From Actinomycetota bacterium (GTDB taxonomy: Bacteria; Actinomycetota; Actinomycetes; JACCUZ01), in the NCBI GenBank assembly GCA_030841195.1, contig JAVEDA010000041.1, forward strand, positions 1-8,468: 8,468 nt of DNA, written 5' to 3'. Positions 6,221 through 8,468 of the stretch are shown one piece after another. Positions within the stretch are counted from its first letter, which is position 1, and each line of letters begins with the position of its first letter. The translations under genes were made by a program, and so were the position numbers. Under the pieces are notes generated by a model. The model had not been told where the DNA came from, searched no databases, and saw nothing but the letters and a program-made list of their open reading frames with translations.

Positions 6221-6235
6221 CCGCTGGTGCGGTCA
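6218..6235. terminator. Perfect 7-bp hairpin joining the stop codons of two convergent genes
   Basis: TGACCGC (6218-6224), loop TGGT (6225-6228) and GCGGTCA (6229-6235) form a perfect inverted repeat. The first three bases are the TGA stop of the multicopper oxidase, and the last three, read on the minus strand, are the TGA stop of the helicase. The intergenic gap is only 12 bp, so this is the only candidate bidirectional terminator between the converging units. It has no T-tract on either side, so intrinsic termination would be of the U-less type reported in actinobacteria, or the structure may act in mRNA 3'-end stability. Confidence 0.5.
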
Positions 6236-8365
6236 GGCTGCTGCTGCGAGGGCGAACGGCAGCACACCCGGGGCGCCGGCCTGCCGCAGCAACGCGCCCA
6301 CCACGGTCACGGTCCAGCGCGAGTCGACCAGGTCGTCGACCAGCAGCACCGGGCCGTCCAGCCCGGTCAGCCGACCGGCCAGGTCCGGCCCGACGCTGAA
6401 CCGGTCGTGCACCGCGGCCAGCCGGAACGCGCTGTTGCCGCCAGGGCCGCCGGTCGGCTCCTGCGTGGTCAGGGTGAGCGCGCCGAGATCCTCGAGCCGG
6501 CCCAGCCGGGCCAGGTGGCTCGACACCGAGGCCACCAGCTGCGGTCGTCTCAGCGACGGCATCGCCACCACCCCGACCGGGCGCTCGTCCCATCCCCAGC
6601 CGGCGAGCACCTCGACGCAGGCGGCCAGCAGCCGGTCGTCGGCCGGCGCATCCGGAGCCTGCTCGGCCAGCAGCTGGCGCAGCCGCTGGCCCCAGCCGAG
6701 GTCCGTCAGCCGGGCCACCACGCGGCCCTGCTCGACCTGCTCGTCGGCGCTGATCCGACCGGACCGCGCCACCCCGAGGCGGGACATGCCGCTGGGCCAC
6801 TGCGACCGGGGCTCGACCGGCACCCCGACCTTGCGCAGCGTGCGGGTGGCCGCCTGAACCGCGCCGTCGGGGACCGTGGCGTCGTACCAGGGACCGGCGC
6901 ACCGGTCACAGCGACCGCAGTCGGCGGCTCCCGGGTCGTCCAGCGCCTCCTGCAGGAACCGCATCCGGCAGCCGTCGGTGCCGATGTAGTCGAGCATCGA
7001 GGCAGCCTCGGAGTCGCGCGCCTCGGCCACCCGGGCGTAGCGCTGCTCGTCATAGGTCCAACCCGCGCCGGTCGACGACCAGCCCCCGGTGACCCGGCGT
7101 ACGGCCCCTTCGACGTCGAGAACCTTGAGCAGCAGCTCGAGCCGGGTCCGCCGGACGTCGGCGACGGTCTCCAGTGCGGCCGTCGACATCGGCTTAGCAG
7201 ACTCGGCCAGCGCGGTGAGCACGGCGTCGGCGTCCGGGCGGCGCGGCATCGACGCTGTCGCGAAGTAGCGCCAGATCTCGCGGTCCTCGAACGCCGGGAG
7301 GAGCAGCACGTCGGCGCGCTCGGTGGCTCGGCCGGCGCGGCCCACCTGCTGGTAGTAGGCGACCGGGGACGCCGGCGCGCCGAGGTGCACCACGAAGCCC
7401 AGGTCGGGCTTGTCGAAGCCCATCCCCAGCGCGCTGGTGGCCACCAGCGCCTTGACCTGGTTGTCGCGCAGGGCGCGCTCGAGCTCGAGCCGGTCGCCCG
7501 GGTCGGTGCGGCCGGTGTAGGCCCGGACCTCGTGGCCGGCCTCGCGCAGCAGCGCGGCCGTGTCCTCCGCTGCCGAGACGGTGAGGGCGTACACGATGCC
7601 GCTGCCGGGCAGCTCGCCGAGCCGGGCGGTCAGCCAGCCGAGCCGCGCGTCGGCGGTCGGCAGCGACAGCACGCCGAGCCGGAGGCTGTCGCGAGCCAGC
7701 GTGCCGCGGACGGTGCGCACCGGCGCACCACCGGCGCCCAGCTGCTCGACCACGTCGGCAACCACCCGCGCGTTGGCGGTCGCGGTGGTCGCGAGCACCG
7801 GACGGCCCGGCGGCAGGTCGGCCAGCAGGTCACGGATCCGCCGGTAGTCGGGGCGGAAGTCGTGGCCCCAGTCGCTGATGCAGTGCGCCTCGTCGACGAC
7901 CAGCAGGCCGGTGGCCTCGGCCAGCCGGGGCAGCTGCTCGTCCCGGAACCGCGGGTTGTTGAGCCGCTCGGGGCTCACCAGCAGCAGGTCGACCTCGTCG
8001 GCGGCGAGCCCAGCGGTCACCTCGGCCCACTCGTCGGCGTTGGCGGAGTTCATCGTCACGGCGCGCAGACCGGCCCGCCGGGCGGCGTCGACCTGGTCGC
8101 GCATCAGCGCCAGCAGCGGCGACACGATCAGGGTGGGACCGCCGCCGCGGGCCCGGACCAGCGCGGTGGCGACGAAGTAGACCGCCGACTTGCCCCATCC
8201 TGTGCGCTGGACCACGAGAACCCGCTCGCCGCCCTCGACCAGCGCCGTGACCGACTCGAGCTGCCCGTCGCGGAACTGCGCCGTCGGGTCGCCGACCAGC
8301 CGTCCCAGCAGGGCTTGCGCCTCCTCGGCGAGGGCGGCCGGCGGAGCGGCGGGGGTCGTGGTCAC
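6233..8365 (-). CDS. RecQ-family ATP-dependent DNA helicase with C-terminal phosphoribosyltransferase-like domain
   Basis: This 710-residue cytoplasmic helicase is expected to unwind DNA 3' to 5' in repair or recombination. Motifs in order: FRDGQ (31-35, motif 0), QRTGWGKS (53-60, Walker A), VVDEAHCISDWGHDFRPDYR (156-175, DEAH box plus RecQ aromatic loop), ATTATAN (192-198), VATSALGMGFDKPD (308-321) and YYQQVGRAGR (337-346). A zinc-site pattern follows (Cys466, Cys483, Cys486, Cys489). From about 590 the protein departs from RecQ: PVGVVAMPSLRRP, then NSAFRL, then VLLVDDLVDSRWTVT (673-687), which is a PRPP-binding loop pattern of type I phosphoribosyltransferases such as ComF. There is no clear HRDC domain. 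The GTG at 8365 is supported by GGAG 7 nt upstream (8376-8373 on the minus strand). It converges on the multicopper oxidase with a 12-bp gap. The helicase call is firm; activity of the PRTase part is unknown. Confidence 0.94.
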   Translation of the reverse strand: MTTTPAAPPAALAEEAQALLGRLVGDPTAQFRDGQLESVTALVEGGERVLVVQRTGWGKSAVYFVATALVRARGGGPTLIVSPLLALMRDQVDAARRAGLRAVTMNSANADEWAEVTAGLAADEVDLLLVSPERLNNPRFRDEQLPRLAEATGLLVVDEAHCISDWGHDFRPDYRRIRDLLADLPPGRPVLATTATANARVVADVVEQLGAGGAPVRTVRGTLARDSLRLGVLSLPTADARLGWLTARLGELPGSGIVYALTVSAAEDTAALLREAGHEVRAYTGRTDPGDRLELERALRDNQVKALVATSALGMGFDKPDLGFVVHLGAPASPVAYYQQVGRAGRATERADVLLLPAFEDREIWRYFATASMPRRPDADAVLTALAESAKPMSTAALETVADVRRTRLELLLKVLDVEGAVRRVTGGWSSTGAGWTYDEQRYARVAEARDSEAASMLDYIGTDGCRMRFLQEALDDPGAADCGRCDRCAGPWYDATVPDGAVQAATRTLRKVGVPVEPRSQWPSGMSRLGVARSGRISADEQVEQGRVVARLTDLGWGQRLRQLLAEQAPDAPADDRLLAACVEVLAGWGWDERPVGVVAMPSLRRPQLVASVSSHLARLGRLEDLGALTLTTQEPTGGPGGNSAFRLAAVHDRFSVGPDLAGRLTGLDGPVLLVDDLVDSRWTVTVVGALLRQAGAPGVLPFALAAAA

Positions 8366-8468
8366 CGGGCCACTCCACCACAGGCCCCGGACATGGGCTC
8401 ACCAGCAGTGATTGTCACGCAGGGTCCGGGTTCGGGCACAGGCAGCAAATCCTCAACTTTGGCTATCG
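8366..8468 (-). promoter_or_regulatory. Upstream region of the helicase gene
   Basis: This short stretch runs to the window edge. It contains the helicase ribosome binding site (GGAG on the minus strand, 8376-8373). Its outer end is locally less GC-rich. On the minus strand there is a GACAAT (8416-8411) that could be a weak -10, but no -35 lies at a proper distance. TTGAGG (8456-8451) has no matching -10. I see no coding sequence, repeat or RNA gene here. Confidence 0.3.

Noticed and set aside
4825..6399. Overlapping plus-strand frame (524 codons) within the oxidase
   Set aside because: Translation is an Arg/Ala/Gly/Pro-rich shadow that runs past the oxidase stop into the convergent helicase gene.
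1..8468. CRISPR array, tRNA or rRNA genes, insertion sequence or prophage remnants
   Set aside because: No spaced direct repeats, tRNA-like cloverleaf, transposase motifs or terminal repeats were seen. Nearly all bases are accounted for by the annotated genes.

Overview
This is chromosomal DNA of a high-GC actinomycete. Third codon positions are almost all G or C, GTG and TTG starts occur alongside ATG, two genes look leaderless, and every recognisable protein has close relatives in Actinobacteria. I cannot place it to family. There is no sign of phage, transposon, CRISPR or tRNA, and gene density is normal.

Layout, left to right. (1) Positions 1-746, minus strand: most of a purine nucleoside phosphorylase-like gene, cut at its 3' end by the window edge. 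It keeps its phosphate-binding residues but has lost several canonical base- and ribose-binding residues. (2) Positions 747-816: a 70-bp divergent promoter region. In both directions a TANNNT -10 element lies 7 nt before the start codon, with no Shine-Dalgarno sequence, which suggests a pair of leaderless promoters. (3) Positions 817-4207, plus strand: a tightly overlapping three-gene operon encoding a circularly permuted ATP-grasp protein, an alpha-E (DUF403-type) helical protein and a transglutaminase-like cysteine protease-fold enzyme. This conserved but poorly characterised cassette has been predicted to make or process peptide or amide-linked products. (4) Positions 4208-4299: a gap holding a likely promoter and a strong ribosome binding site. 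(5) Positions 4300-6220, plus strand: a two-gene unit of a four-helix membrane protein (DUF6220-like) and a membrane-anchored or secreted multicopper oxidase, with 1 nt between stop and start. (6) Positions 6218-6235: a perfect hairpin whose two outer triplets are the stop codons of the converging genes. (7) Positions 6233-8365, minus strand: a RecQ-family helicase with a C-terminal phosphoribosyltransferase-like domain. (8) Positions 8366-8468: its upstream region, which holds a ribosome binding site but no promoter I can defend.

The genes that plausibly work together are the ATP-grasp/alpha-E/transglutaminase trio (cytoplasmic peptide or amide chemistry, product unknown) and, separately, the membrane protein/multicopper oxidase pair (redox chemistry at the cell surface). 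The closest thing here to an undescribed system is the trio. The most unusual single-gene observations are the altered active site of the phosphorylase and the helicase-PRTase fusion.
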